Assembly: GCA_028714875.1 (NCBI GenBank)
Contig: JAQTLN010000001.1
Span: forward strand, 302,419-366,418
Direction of reading: 5' to 3'
DNA length: 64,000 nt
Origin: Gallionellaceae bacterium
GTDB taxonomy: Bacteria > Pseudomonadota > Gammaproteobacteria > Burkholderiales > Thiobacillaceae
Each line of letters opens with the position of its first letter. Position 1 is the first letter of the stretch. The position numbers were made by a program, and so were the translations under genes. The notes below the pieces were generated by a model. It did no database searches and had not been told where the DNA came from. It saw nothing but the letters and a program-made list of their open reading frames with translations. Shown here piece by piece: positions 42,544-52,606 of the stretch.

Positions 42544-43446
42544 TCACGACGCTCCCGCCTCGCCGAAGGTGCGCATCATCTCCGCCACGGCGTCGTAGAG
42601 ATGAAGATCGCCCTTGATGAAGCCGTCCAGATTGATGCGCTTGAGCAGCGCGATGCCCTCCGCGTCCTGGTGCATGGTGAGCAGGAGGTCCCGCATTCGC
42701 AGCAGCAGCGCCGGGCTGACATCACGTTGTGCCACGAACGGCGGAAAACCATATTCCGGCGAGCGCTGCACGATACGGGTAAGCCGTGTCAGTTCGGGAT
42801 CGATTCGTTCCAGGGATTCCCAGACATAACTGTCTACCGCCCCGCCTTGGGCCAGCCCCAGGGCCACCGCTTCCACCACTTTCTTGTGCGACCAGGTAAA
42901 GAAGGTCTTGCGAAAGTAGGTTTGCGGATTCGCACCCATCGTGTGTATCGCAAACCGGGGATAGAGGTAACCCGAGTTGGAAAGTGGGTCGGCGTAGGCG
43001 AACACGGTGTTTTTCAGGTCTTTCAGGCCAGCGGCTTGCCTGTTGCCGATCGGGACGATGATGTAGGACCGGTACAACGGCTGTCCCTTGTAGAGCGGCA
43101 CGGCGACCAGGCGCACCCGGTCTTTCAGGGCGAGAAACGGGTAATCGCTCACCCAGGCGAAATCCATCTTTCGGAGCCGCAGCAAGTCCATGGTTTCCCG
43201 GTAGCTGTCGTGCTGTTTGAACACCACCGCCATGTCCAGGCGGCGTTCCATATAGCGACGCCAATCCTCCAGCAAGGCGTACTGGTCGTGCACAAACGCG
43301 GGGGTAAAACCAATGCTGATCAAGGGCCGCGCCTTCGCGGCCGTAGCGGTGGGCAGCATGGCTCCCAAGGCCAATCCGCCCAAACCCGCCAGAACACGCC
43401 GACGCTCGGGGTAACCGATGGGTAACCTGTCTGATTGCTTGACCAT
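42544..43446 (-). CDS. PhnD-like periplasmic binding protein of a three-component sensor set
   Basis: 300 residues with a twin-arginine-like signal (ERRRVLAGLGGLALGAMLPTATA). The mature part starts LISIGFTPAFVHDQYALLEDW and continues with DFAWVSDYPFLAL, the phosphate/phosphonate-binding (PhnD) fold. There are no ABC permease or ATPase genes beside it; instead it is followed by a histidine kinase and an NtrC-type regulator. It is therefore probably the periplasmic sensor for that pair. The ligand is unknown. Confidence 0.85.
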   Translation of the reverse strand: MVKQSDRLPIGYPERRRVLAGLGGLALGAMLPTATAAKARPLISIGFTPAFVHDQYALLEDWRRYMERRLDMAVVFKQHDSYRETMDLLRLRKMDFAWVSDYPFLALKDRVRLVAVPLYKGQPLYRSYIIVPIGNRQAAGLKDLKNTVFAYADPLSNSGYLYPRFAIHTMGANPQTYFRKTFFTWSHKKVVEAVALGLAQGGAVDSYVWESLERIDPELTRLTRIVQRSPEYGFPPFVAQRDVSPALLLRMRDLLLTMHQDAEGIALLKRINLDGFIKGDLHLYDAVAEMMRTFGEAGAS

Positions 43447-43483
43447 GGACTGATCCAGTTGCTTGACGGCGATCAGCGTAGCA

Positions 43484-43660
43484 CCGACAGGCTGCTAGCA
43501 GCCTGTCGGACTTTGGTCGTCGATAGCTAAAAGCGACCCCGGCGAGGCCGGTTTTTGCCGGATTTGCAGCCGCATAGCCTCGCTATGGGGCAAAAAGCCG
43601 GTGAAAAATGGACCGCCGCGGTCGCTTTGCAGCCGACGATTCCAAAGTCCGACAGGCTGC
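43484..43660. mobile_element. Non-coding palindromic (MITE-like) element
   Basis: 19-bp perfect inverted ends GCAGCCTGTCGGACTTTGG (43498-43516) and its complement (43642-43660), with further internal complementarity (GCCGGTTTTTGCC / GGCAAAAAGCCGGT). At the left end a perfect 26-bp palindrome (43484-43509; CCGACAGGCTGCT and its complement) suggests a second, abutting end. No coding capacity. Confidence 0.82.
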
Positions 43661-43909
43661 CAGGGCGCGCCGAAAGCGGAGGGCACGATAGGCTGGCCGC
43701 TATTGGGCAGGCAGTTCGTGGAAACACGGGGAGGCGCCGTCAATCCGGCCAGCATGGCCTATGTCACCCAGGCCAAGACCGCTTCCCAGCGACCTCGCTG
43801 GGAACGCTCCTCCGTGCCGGTAGCAACAGTTCAAGGCATGCAACACGGTAGCCACAACGCAGTGACGTAGCGCGGCCGATATTTCCTACAGCAGATTCCG
43901 TACACCCAT
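43661..43909. other. Non-coding gap, nothing recognised
   Basis: About 250 bases between the palindromic element and the norB terminator. A small hairpin (TTCCCAGCGACCTCGCTGGGAA region near 43790) is visible; short open frames show no recognisable protein. Confidence 0.5.
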
Positions 43910-43939
43910 AAAAAAAGCCCGCCGGCAGAGCCGGCGGGC
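43910..43939 (-). terminator. Intrinsic terminator of the nor operon
   Basis: Perfect 10-bp stem GCCCGCCGGC / GCCGGCGGGC with a 3-base loop, followed on the minus strand by TTTTTTT. It lies about 50 bases after the norB stop. Confidence 0.93.
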
Positions 43940-43990
43940 CAAATCGCTTGGGAATCGAGAGGAGACCCGTTACTCAGTCAACAGCATCGG

Positions 43991-45427
43991 TCACTCGGCC
44001 TGCACTTGCAGTGCGGGGCGGGTTTCCCGTTTGCCGATGGTCAAGAGGTCCCAAGCGAGCAGCACAAAGCCGGCGGCGAATATCCAGCCACCAATCTGAC
44101 GCCAGAACATGCCTTGCATGAACCAGCGGTGTTCCTGAGCGGTGAAGTAGCCCATCCAGGTCGAGCCTTCGATGGCGCGTTCGATCTGCGACTGCTCGTA
44201 ACCGGAAATCAACAGGGCCATGACCATGGTGATCATGCCGGCGTGGAGCAGGAAGATCGCCCACTTCCACTTCCAGGCACCGACCAGGTTGCTGCTCATG
44301 TACACGTCACCACGCCATTTCTGGAGGGCGATGTACAGGAAGGCGATGACCATGGTCGCGTAGGCGCCGAAGAAGGCCAGGTGGCCGTGCGAGGCGGTCC
44401 ACTGGGTGCCGTGGGTGTAGAGGTTGATTTGCGGCAGGGTGTGCATGAAGCCCCAGACGCCGGCGCCGAAGAAGTTGCCGAACGCTTGCGCGATGATCCA
44501 GGCCAGGGCCGGGTTGTTGGTGCTCTTCAGCTTGTGATGGCCGGCATCGAACACCGCGTGCACCACCATCGCCACCAGGGGGATGGGTTCCAGGGCGGAG
44601 AAGAAGCCGCCGATGGTGAACCAGTACTCGGGGGTGCCGATCCAGAAATAGTGGTGGCCGAGGCCGAGGATGCCGGAACCGAACATCAGCGCGACTTCGA
44701 TGTACAGCCAGGTTTCCACGATCTTGCGACGCACGCCCATGGTCTTGATCAGGCCGTAGGCCATCAGACAGCCAACCAGCACTTCCCAGGTCGCCTCAAC
44801 CCACAGGTGAATCACCCACCACCACCAGTGTTGGTCCATGGAGATGTTGGGGGTGTAGTACATGCCGGCCAGGTAGATACCAGCCAGGGCAACCAGGTCC
44901 ATTACCAGCACGCCACCGATGTTGGTGAACTTGCCCTTGGCGAAGGTGGCGCTGACGTTGTAGAAGAACGCCAGCACGCAGACCACGATGCCGATGTCGG
45001 CCCAGCGCGGCGCCTCGATGTACTCGCGGCCCTCGGTAATCAGCCAGATCGATTTCTGCTCACCGGGTCCGACCTGGACAAGCAGAAACACCAGCACGAC
45101 GACGACGACGGCGAGGGTGAATATCCAGAAAATCAGATTCGCCAATCCTATGCCGACCACCGGCACGCCGGCCTCTTCCTCCAGCATCCAGTAGACCGAG
45201 CCGATGAAGCCGAACAACAGCCAGACCACCATCGCGTTGATGTGCAACATGCGGTTGATGGAAAAATCCAGAATGCCATAGAGGAAGTCCGGATAGAGGT
45301 ATTGCAATCCGGCCAGCAGGCCGAACAAGACTTGTGCGCCGAACAGGGCGATGGCGACGGTGAAATACTTCATCGCCAGTTTCTGGCCACCGTTCATGGT
45401 GGCGGTTGAAATGCCTATAGCTGCCAT
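43991..45427 (-). CDS. norB: Nitric oxide reductase large subunit NorB
   Basis: Catalytic subunit of the cytochrome-c-dependent NO reductase, which reduces NO to N2O in the inner membrane. 478 residues and about 12 membrane segments. Haem/FeB histidine regions are visible: RMLHINAMVVWLLFG, HLWVEATWEVLVG (with the conserved glutamate), GLGHHYFWIG and TASHGHLAFFGAY. AGGAG lies 7 bases before the ATG. It follows norC and ends at a strong terminator. Confidence 0.97.
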   Translation of the reverse strand: MAAIGISTATMNGGQKLAMKYFTVAIALFGAQVLFGLLAGLQYLYPDFLYGILDFSINRMLHINAMVVWLLFGFIGSVYWMLEEEAGVPVVGIGLANLIFWIFTLAVVVVVLVFLLVQVGPGEQKSIWLITEGREYIEAPRWADIGIVVCVLAFFYNVSATFAKGKFTNIGGVLVMDLVALAGIYLAGMYYTPNISMDQHWWWWVIHLWVEATWEVLVGCLMAYGLIKTMGVRRKIVETWLYIEVALMFGSGILGLGHHYFWIGTPEYWFTIGGFFSALEPIPLVAMVVHAVFDAGHHKLKSTNNPALAWIIAQAFGNFFGAGVWGFMHTLPQINLYTHGTQWTASHGHLAFFGAYATMVIAFLYIALQKWRGDVYMSSNLVGAWKWKWAIFLLHAGMITMVMALLISGYEQSQIERAIEGSTWMGYFTAQEHRWFMQGMFWRQIGGWIFAAGFVLLAWDLLTIGKRETRPALQVQAE

Positions 45428-45438
45428 GTTGACTCTCC

Positions 45439-46116
45439 TTATTGTTGGGCCGGGGCGGCGTCGGCGGCCGGGGCGGCCGCGGGCGCGGCGGGTTCAGCCA
45501 CAGGCGCGGGCGCGGCGTCGGCCTGGTCGATCGGCTTGAAGTTGCTGGGGAAGCCGTTGGTGTCGATCGACGACATCCACTTCAGGAAAGCCACGGTGGC
45601 GCGTGCTTCTGCCTCGGTGATCTTGAGGTTGGGCATCCTGCGGCCGGAGGCGTTATGCAGCTTGTCGGTCGGGTTCATCAGGAACTCCACCATCGTCTGC
45701 TCGCGCGTTTCCTTGGAGCCCCAGGCCGGGTCCAGCCAGGACTTGGTCAGGTCCGGCGCGAAGTAGGCGCCGTTGCCCAGCAGGGTGTGGCAGTCCATGC
45801 AGTTCTTCGCCTGGGTGGTCAGCTTGCCATGGCTGACCAGGGCTTCGGCTTCGGTTTCGGTCAACATCTTGCCGAACAAAGGTTCCTCGGGGCCGATGAC
45901 CGGCACCTGGAAGTTGCGCTTTGCATCGAACACATAATCGATGCGGTGATTCAGTGCATTGGCGTAGGCCGGCACGCGTTTACTACCGGCGGTTATTTGT
46001 TTCACCGTGTCGAAAGTGAGAAAGATGAGTACTACAAACGAGCCTGCCGTAACCCAGATGGCTGTCTTCCGCCAAAAGGATTCGGATGCCCACCACAACG
46101 CCTGCGTCTGTGACAT
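45439..46116 (-). CDS. norC: Nitric oxide reductase cytochrome c subunit NorC, extended form
   Basis: Membrane-anchored monohaem cytochrome that feeds electrons to NorB. N-terminal TM anchor (TAIWVTAGSFVVLIFLTF), haem motif NCMDCHTLLGNGAYFAPDL and C-terminal GRRMPNLKIT region are present. At 225 residues it is longer than typical NorC (about 150). The extra length is a segment of about 50 residues between TM and haem motif, and an Ala/Pro-rich tail (about the last 30 residues). ATG 46116 is preferred: AGGAGG sits 7 bases upstream, whereas ATG 46122 is almost on top of it. Confidence 0.95.
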   Translation of the reverse strand: MSQTQALWWASESFWRKTAIWVTAGSFVVLIFLTFDTVKQITAGSKRVPAYANALNHRIDYVFDAKRNFQVPVIGPEEPLFGKMLTETEAEALVSHGKLTTQAKNCMDCHTLLGNGAYFAPDLTKSWLDPAWGSKETREQTMVEFLMNPTDKLHNASGRRMPNLKITEAEARATVAFLKWMSSIDTNGFPSNFKPIDQADAAPAPVAEPAAPAAAPAADAAPAQQ

Positions 46117-46151
46117 GGTCATGCCTCCTGCTATTACCGCTGTTGATAAAC

Positions 46152-46487
46152 CTAGATGGGAGCCTTCAGTTGCGCATCGCCGTGCTCATCCGCGTGCGTT
46201 CCCACACACAGATGCCAGATGGCATGCGGGGCGGCCAGGTAGCCGATCAGCATGAGTGAGACGATGAAGGTCCAGAAACCGTTATGGAAGAGGTTGGCGG
46301 CGAACGCGAGCGTGATCACGGAAATGAACAGGCCGGCGTAGGCGGCATAAGCCAGCATCATCAAGCGGGGCCGAGATTTGACACGCGACCAGGCGAACAG
46401 CAGGGCATAGGAAGCGCCGAACAGAATGACCGAGGCGGCGCTGAAGAAAACTATAAAAAAGTTGGCGAGCTTCACGGGTTCCAACAT
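46152..46487 (-). CDS. Small membrane protein of the nor operon
   Basis: 111 residues with three to four hydrophobic segments (ANFFIVFFSAASVILFGASY, MMLAYAAYAGLFISVITLAF, GFWTFIVSLMLIGYLAAPHA). AGGAG lies before the ATG. It is first in the nor transcription unit, 35 bases before norC, and sits below an FNR/Dnr-type box. I do not recognise a named family; a role in NO reductase assembly or stability is a guess from position only. Confidence 0.72.
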   Translation of the reverse strand: MLEPVKLANFFIVFFSAASVILFGASYALLFAWSRVKSRPRLMMLAYAAYAGLFISVITLAFAANLFHNGFWTFIVSLMLIGYLAAPHAIWHLCVGTHADEHGDAQLKAPI

Positions 46488-46548
46488 GGCAGGTCTCCTG
46501 GATTTCTAAGTTGCGGCGGATGGTAGGTGGCATGGACATGTATTGCGT

Positions 46549-48397
<1,849 letters not shown>

Positions 48398-48408
48398 TCT
48401 GACCTGAC

Positions 48409-48440
48409 CCGAGGTACGGCGGCCCGCCGCCGTGCCTCGG
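48409..48440 (+). promoter_or_regulatory. Intercistronic hairpin between nirS and nirC
   Basis: A 14-bp stem (CCGAGGTACGGCGG / CCGCCGTGCCTCGG, one wobble) with a 4-base loop and no T-run. It probably stabilises the nirS message or weakens read-through into the d1-synthesis genes. Confidence 0.65.
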
Positions 48441-48448
48441 TCAATCCC

Positions 48449-48769
48449 ATGAAAACGCATCCCTGGCTCACGATCCTGTTTTTCTGTTGCGCGCTCCCCG
48501 TTCAGGCCGATGGCCTGTCAGCGGCTCGACAGCAGGAACTCACCCGCTTCGTACGCCAGGAATGCGGTTTTTGCCACGGACTCAGACTCACCGGCGGCCT
48601 CGGTTCATCCCTCACGGCTGAGGCATTGAAAGACAAACCCGCCGAGGCCTTGATCGCCACTATCCTTTACGGCCGCACCGGCAGCGCCATGCCTGGTTGG
48701 GCGCCATATCTGTCGGAAGCCGACACGCAATGGATCGTGGGCGCACTGTTGAAAGGATTTCCGGAATGA
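48449..48769 (+). CDS. nirC: Cytochrome c55X-like NirC
   Basis: 106 residues with a signal peptide (WLTILFFCCALPVQADG) and one haem motif ECGFCHGLRLTGG. NirC proteins are small periplasmic cytochromes linked to haem d1 biosynthesis or NirS maturation. The stop overlaps the nirF start (ATGA). Confidence 0.9.
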   Translation: MKTHPWLTILFFCCALPVQADGLSAARQQELTRFVRQECGFCHGLRLTGGLGSSLTAEALKDKPAEALIATILYGRTGSAMPGWAPYLSEADTQWIVGALLKGFPE

Positions 48770-49989
48770 CCTCGCGAAAATTGTTGCTCACCCTTTTGGC
48801 CGGCATTGTCCTCGTCCTCCCCGCCCTCGTAACCCACGCCGACGAGCGCCACGCCAACGAGTGCCAGGCCAAGGTAGTGCGCGGCAGTGGCGACCTCGGC
48901 CTGATCATCGAGCGCGCTCGTGGCTCGATCCAACTGGTGGACACGACCCAACGCTGCTTGTTGCAGCGGGTGGAAGGCCTCGGCGACACCTCGCATGCCT
49001 CCGCCGTGTTTTCCCGCGATGCGCGTTATGCCTTTGTATTCGGCCGCGACGGCGGTCTGACCAAGGTGGATTTGCTCACCGGCAAGATCGTCAAGCGCGT
49101 GATGCAGTCCGGCAATTCCATCGGCGGCGCCATTTCACAGGATGGCCGCTGGATCGCCGCCGCCAACTACGTGCCGGGTGGCGTCAAGATTTTCGATAGC
49201 GAAACACTGGAACAGATCGCCGACATCCCCGCGTATTCCGAGGAAACCAAGGCGCTGTCGCGGGTCGTTGGGCTGGAAGACAGCTTCGGCAACCGTTTCG
49301 CCTTCTCCCTGTTCGATGCCGGCGAGATCTGGCTCATGGATCTCTCGGAAGACCCCCGGAATCCCAAGCTGACCAAGTTCAAGAATATCGGCAACCAGCC
49401 CTACGATGCCCTGATCACCGGGGATGGCCGCTGGTATGTGGCTGGCCTTTATGGCGAGGATGGCGTCGCGGTGCTCGATATGTGGCACCCGGAACGTGGT
49501 GTGAAGCGCGCCTTGCCGGAATACGGCAAAGGAGAACAGAAGCTGCCGGTCTACAAGATGCCGCACCTGGAAACCTGGGCCGCGTCCGGCAACCTAGCGT
49601 TCATTCCCGGCGTCGGGCGGCATGAAGTCGTGCTGGTGGACCTTGCTACCTGGAAGCTGGTGGACCGCATTCCGGTCGCCGGGCAACCCGTGTTCGTCAT
49701 GAGCGACCCCACCGGCCGTCACCTCTGGGTCAACTTCGCCTTCCCCGACTACGACACGGTTCAGATCATTGACGTGGAAAGCCGGCAGATCATCCACACC
49801 ATGAAGCCCGGCAAGGCCGTGCTGCACATGGAATTCAGCCCACGCGGCGAACAGGTCTGGATCTCGGTGCGCGATGCCAACCGGGTGGACATCTATGACA
49901 CAGAAACCTTCAAGAAACTCGGCGAGCTCCCCGTCGACGCTCCCAGCGGCATCTTCTTCTCGTCACGCGCGCACCGCTTCGGACTGTGA
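48766..49989 (+). CDS. nirF: Haem d1 biosynthesis protein NirF
   Basis: 407 residues with an N-terminal hydrophobic leader (LLLTLLAGIVLVLPALVTHA) and a propeller related to the NirS d1 domain but without a haem c motif. Blocks such as HASAVFSRDARYAFVFGRDG and KPGKAVLHMEFSPRGEQVW are typical of NirF, which acts in the periplasm in d1 synthesis. Translation is coupled to nirC by the ATGA overlap. Confidence 0.95.
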   Translation: MTSRKLLLTLLAGIVLVLPALVTHADERHANECQAKVVRGSGDLGLIIERARGSIQLVDTTQRCLLQRVEGLGDTSHASAVFSRDARYAFVFGRDGGLTKVDLLTGKIVKRVMQSGNSIGGAISQDGRWIAAANYVPGGVKIFDSETLEQIADIPAYSEETKALSRVVGLEDSFGNRFAFSLFDAGEIWLMDLSEDPRNPKLTKFKNIGNQPYDALITGDGRWYVAGLYGEDGVAVLDMWHPERGVKRALPEYGKGEQKLPVYKMPHLETWAASGNLAFIPGVGRHEVVLVDLATWKLVDRIPVAGQPVFVMSDPTGRHLWVNFAFPDYDTVQIIDVESRQIIHTMKPGKAVLHMEFSPRGEQVWISVRDANRVDIYDTETFKKLGELPVDAPSGIFFSSRAHRFGL

Positions 49990-50011
49990 CGATTTCGGAT
50001 TGGAGAACACC

Positions 50012-51115
50012 TTGTCCCTAGATGCGCTCGATTTCCACCTGGTCAATGATTGGCAACGCGACTTTCCCCTCGTCTCGCGGCCCTACGCGGAACTGGCGCA
50101 CCGCCTGGGCATCTCCGAAGCGGAAGTGATTTCACGGCTGCGGCAGCTGGCTGAAAGCGGTACCGTTTCCCGCATCGGCGCGGTTTTTCGCCCGCATACC
50201 CTGGGCTGGAGCACGCTGGCCGCCGTGGCGGTGGCGCCCGACCGGATCGAGTCGGTGGCCAAGTCCATCAGCGCTTATTCCGAGATAAACCACAATTACG
50301 AGCGTGAACACGATTTCAACCTCTGGTTCGTCGCCACCGCGCCGACCCGCGAGCGGGTGGCGCAAGTGCTGGATGAAATCGGTGAACTGGCCGGCGGGCC
50401 GGTTCTCGATCTGCCCATGCAGGAAGATTTTCATATCGACCTGGGCTTTGATCTGCTCCCCTCCCCCCCGGGGGGAGGGGCCGGGGGGGAGGGAGCGGCG
50501 CGCATTCAACGCGCAACGCCAATTCAAGCGTCATTCCCTCTTCCCAGCCCTCCCCCGAGGGGAGAGGGTGCAAGGCGTCCCCACCTCGACCCAACCCGCC
50601 GCCGCAACGAACCCGAGGAAATTTCACTCGAACCGGCCGACTACACGCTGGCCTCCGCGCTTGAGGGCGGACTCACCCTGAGCCCGCGCCCCTACGCGGC
50701 GCTGGCTACCCGCCTGGGCTGGCGCGAGGAGGCGGTATTGACGCGGCTCGCCCGCCTGATCGACCTGGGTGTAATCCGCCGCTTCGGCATCGTGGTGCGA
50801 CATCGTGAACTGGGTTACCACGCCAACGCGATGGTGGTGTGGGACGTGCCGGATGCCGAGGTGCCCATCGTTGGTCGCGCGCTGGCTGGCCAGCGCGCCG
50901 TCACCTTGTGCTATCAGCGCCCGCGTTGCCTGCCGCACTGGCGCTACAACCTGTTTTCCATGCTGCATGGGCAGGATCGCGGCGCCGTGCTGGAGGAGTT
51001 GGCGCGATTGCGCGGCAAACTCGGGCTCGATCACCTCGTCTGCGAACCCCTGTTCTCGCATCGCCGCTTCAAACAATGCGGCGCCCGTTATTCCGCGCTG
51101 GCAAAGGTGGCGTGA
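50012..51115 (+). CDS. nirDL: Fused sirohaem decarboxylase subunits NirD-NirL
   Basis: NirDLGH decarboxylates sirohaem during haem d1 synthesis. The NirD half (residues about 1-148) has HNYEREHDFNLWFV; the NirL half (about 205-367) has YQRPRCLPHWRYNLFSMLHG. Both are AsnC/Lrp-like folds. The linker (about residues 148-186) is encoded by a complete C-family palindromic element (PSPPGGGAGGEG ... PLPSPPPRGEG). The start is TTG 50012 with GGAG 6 bases upstream; the longer frame upstream overlaps nirF. Length 367 residues. Confidence 0.92.
   Translation: MSLDALDFHLVNDWQRDFPLVSRPYAELAHRLGISEAEVISRLRQLAESGTVSRIGAVFRPHTLGWSTLAAVAVAPDRIESVAKSISAYSEINHNYEREHDFNLWFVATAPTRERVAQVLDEIGELAGGPVLDLPMQEDFHIDLGFDLLPSPPGGGAGGEGAARIQRATPIQASFPLPSPPPRGEGARRPHLDPTRRRNEPEEISLEPADYTLASALEGGLTLSPRPYAALATRLGWREEAVLTRLARLIDLGVIRRFGIVVRHRELGYHANAMVVWDVPDAEVPIVGRALAGQRAVTLCYQRPRCLPHWRYNLFSMLHGQDRGAVLEELARLRGKLGLDHLVCEPLFSHRRFKQCGARYSALAKVA
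50456..50570. repeat. C-family palindromic element in the nirDL linker
   Basis: CTCCCCTCCCCCCCGGGGGG and CCCTCCCCCGAGGGGAGAGG arms about 60 bp apart, as in the alr and rplI copies, translated in frame between the NirD and NirL halves. Confidence 0.82.
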
Positions 51116-51116
51116 G

Positions 51117-51653
51117 GTGGCGGGCGTCAGGCGCAGACCCAAGCATCGCAAGGGATCGCCGCCGCCGGCCACGCCGGTGTTGGACGCGACGCCCGCGGGG
51201 CCGGTGCCTCTGGACGAGATCGAACGCCGCATCATCAATGGCCTGCAAGGCGGCTTTCCCATCCGCGAGCGGCCTTTCCTGGAAGCGGCCACGACCCTGG
51301 GGCTGGGTGAAGATGAATTGATCGAACGTATTGAACGTCTGTTCAAACTGGGCGTGCTGACCCGCTTCGGCCCGCTGTTCAATGCGGATCGCCTGGGTGG
51401 AATCAATGTGCTGGCCGCCATGGCGCTGCCGGAAAGCGACTTCGACCGCGTCGCCGCCTTCGTCAACGCGCAACCGGAAATCGCCCACAACTACCGACGC
51501 GAACATCAATTTAACCTCTGGTTCGTGGGCGCGGCGGAAACTCCGGAAAAAGTGGAAAGCACTTTTCACTACATCGAGTCGGTGAGTGGCTACCCGGTCT
51601 ATCGCTTTCCCAAGGAACGGGAATTTTTTGTGGAACTGAAGTTACACGTGTGA
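51117..51653 (+). CDS. nirG: Sirohaem decarboxylase subunit NirG
   Basis: 178 residues, AsnC/Lrp-like; the NirD/G hallmark HNYRREHQFNLWFV is present. The GTG at 51117 follows the nirDL stop by one base and has AAAGGTGG upstream. The first 35 residues are a basic, proline-rich extension (GVRRRPKHRKGSPPPATP) before the domain starts at LDEIERRIINGL. Confidence 0.92.
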   Translation: MAGVRRRPKHRKGSPPPATPVLDATPAGPVPLDEIERRIINGLQGGFPIRERPFLEAATTLGLGEDELIERIERLFKLGVLTRFGPLFNADRLGGINVLAAMALPESDFDRVAAFVNAQPEIAHNYRREHQFNLWFVGAAETPEKVESTFHYIESVSGYPVYRFPKEREFFVELKLHV

Positions 51654-51687
51654 ATGAGCACTGAGGCTCGTTTGCCAGGAGAAGAGC

Positions 51688-52059
51688 ATGACTGAAGCAA
51701 CGCTGTACACCCGCCTGGGTGGCTATGACGCCATCGCCGCCGTCGCCGGCAATTTGCTGCCACGCCTGTTCGGCGACGCCCTGTTGGGCCGCTTCTGGGA
51801 ACACCGGAGTGATGACGGCCTGCGGCGTGAAGAACAGCTGCTGGTTGATTTCCTGTCCAACGCGGCGGGTGGACCGATGTACTACACCGGCCGCGACATG
51901 AAGTTGTCACACAAGGGCATGCGGATCAGCGAGGCGGATTGGAGCGCCTTTATGGGGCACCTCAGCGCCACCCTGGATGCCTTCAACCTTCCCGCGCGGG
52001 AACGTGGCGAGGTGCTGGCCTTCATCGACAGCACCAAGGCCGACATCGTCGAGTGTTGA
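51688..52059 (+). CDS. Truncated haemoglobin, group I type
   Basis: 123 residues: TLYTRLGGYDAIAAVAGNLL at the N-terminus, the proximal-histidine region MKLSHKGMRISEADW, and RFWEHRSDD, all typical of 2-on-2 globins. Group I globins bind O2 and NO and can detoxify NO. It lies between nirG and nirH in the same direction, with GGAG before the ATG, so it should be coexpressed with haem d1 synthesis and nitrite reduction. Confidence 0.88.
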   Translation: MTEATLYTRLGGYDAIAAVAGNLLPRLFGDALLGRFWEHRSDDGLRREEQLLVDFLSNAAGGPMYYTGRDMKLSHKGMRISEADWSAFMGHLSATLDAFNLPARERGEVLAFIDSTKADIVEC

Positions 52060-52070
52060 GTGCCTGACTC

Positions 52071-52577
52071 ATGACCGGCCTGACCACCAACCGCCAAGCG
52101 GTGCCGGTAGACGCCCTGGATTTACGCCTCATCACCGCCACGCAAAGCGGCTTGCCGCTGGTGCCACGTCCTTATCACGCCATCGCCGAGCAGATCGGCC
52201 TGTCCGTCGAGGAAGTGATGGCGCGGCTGACGCGCATGCTGGAGACCGGCGCCATCCGCCGCATCGGCCTGGTGCCCAATCATTACGCCCTCGGCTATCG
52301 CGCCAACGGCATGTCGGTCTGGGATGTGGCGGATGACCGGGTGGTCGAGCTGGGCGAACAGATTGGCAGCCTGGTTTTCGTCTCTCACTGCTACGTTCGC
52401 CCACGCTGCCTGCCGCTATGGCCCTACAACCTGTTCGCCATGCTGCATGGCAAGTCACGCGAAGAAGTGACCGCCTACGCCGAGGAAATCCGCGCGCTGC
52501 TGGGCGAGGCCTGCGGCGCCTCGGACATCCTCTACAGCCGGGGCATTCTGAAAAAGACGGGGCTGCGTATTACATAA
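52071..52577 (+). CDS. nirH: Sirohaem decarboxylase subunit NirH
   Basis: 168 residues with the NirL/H hallmark HCYVRPRCLPLWPYNLFAMLHG. AsnC/Lrp-like fold; it acts with NirD, NirL and NirG on sirohaem. The ATG lies 11 bases after the globin stop. Confidence 0.93.
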   Translation: MTGLTTNRQAVPVDALDLRLITATQSGLPLVPRPYHAIAEQIGLSVEEVMARLTRMLETGAIRRIGLVPNHYALGYRANGMSVWDVADDRVVELGEQIGSLVFVSHCYVRPRCLPLWPYNLFAMLHGKSREEVTAYAEEIRALLGEACGASDILYSRGILKKTGLRIT

Positions 52578-52606
52578 AAAAACACCAACCACCACAGGAG
52601 AGTGCC

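Noticed and set aside
43661..43870. Possible gene remnant in the gap before the nor terminator
   Set aside because: The short frame crosses the palindromic element and shows no family similarity or ribosome-binding site.
44006..45409. Plus-strand open frame of 467 codons opposite norB
   Set aside because: Antisense shadow of the conserved norB gene; composition (Asp/His/Gln-rich) is artefactual.
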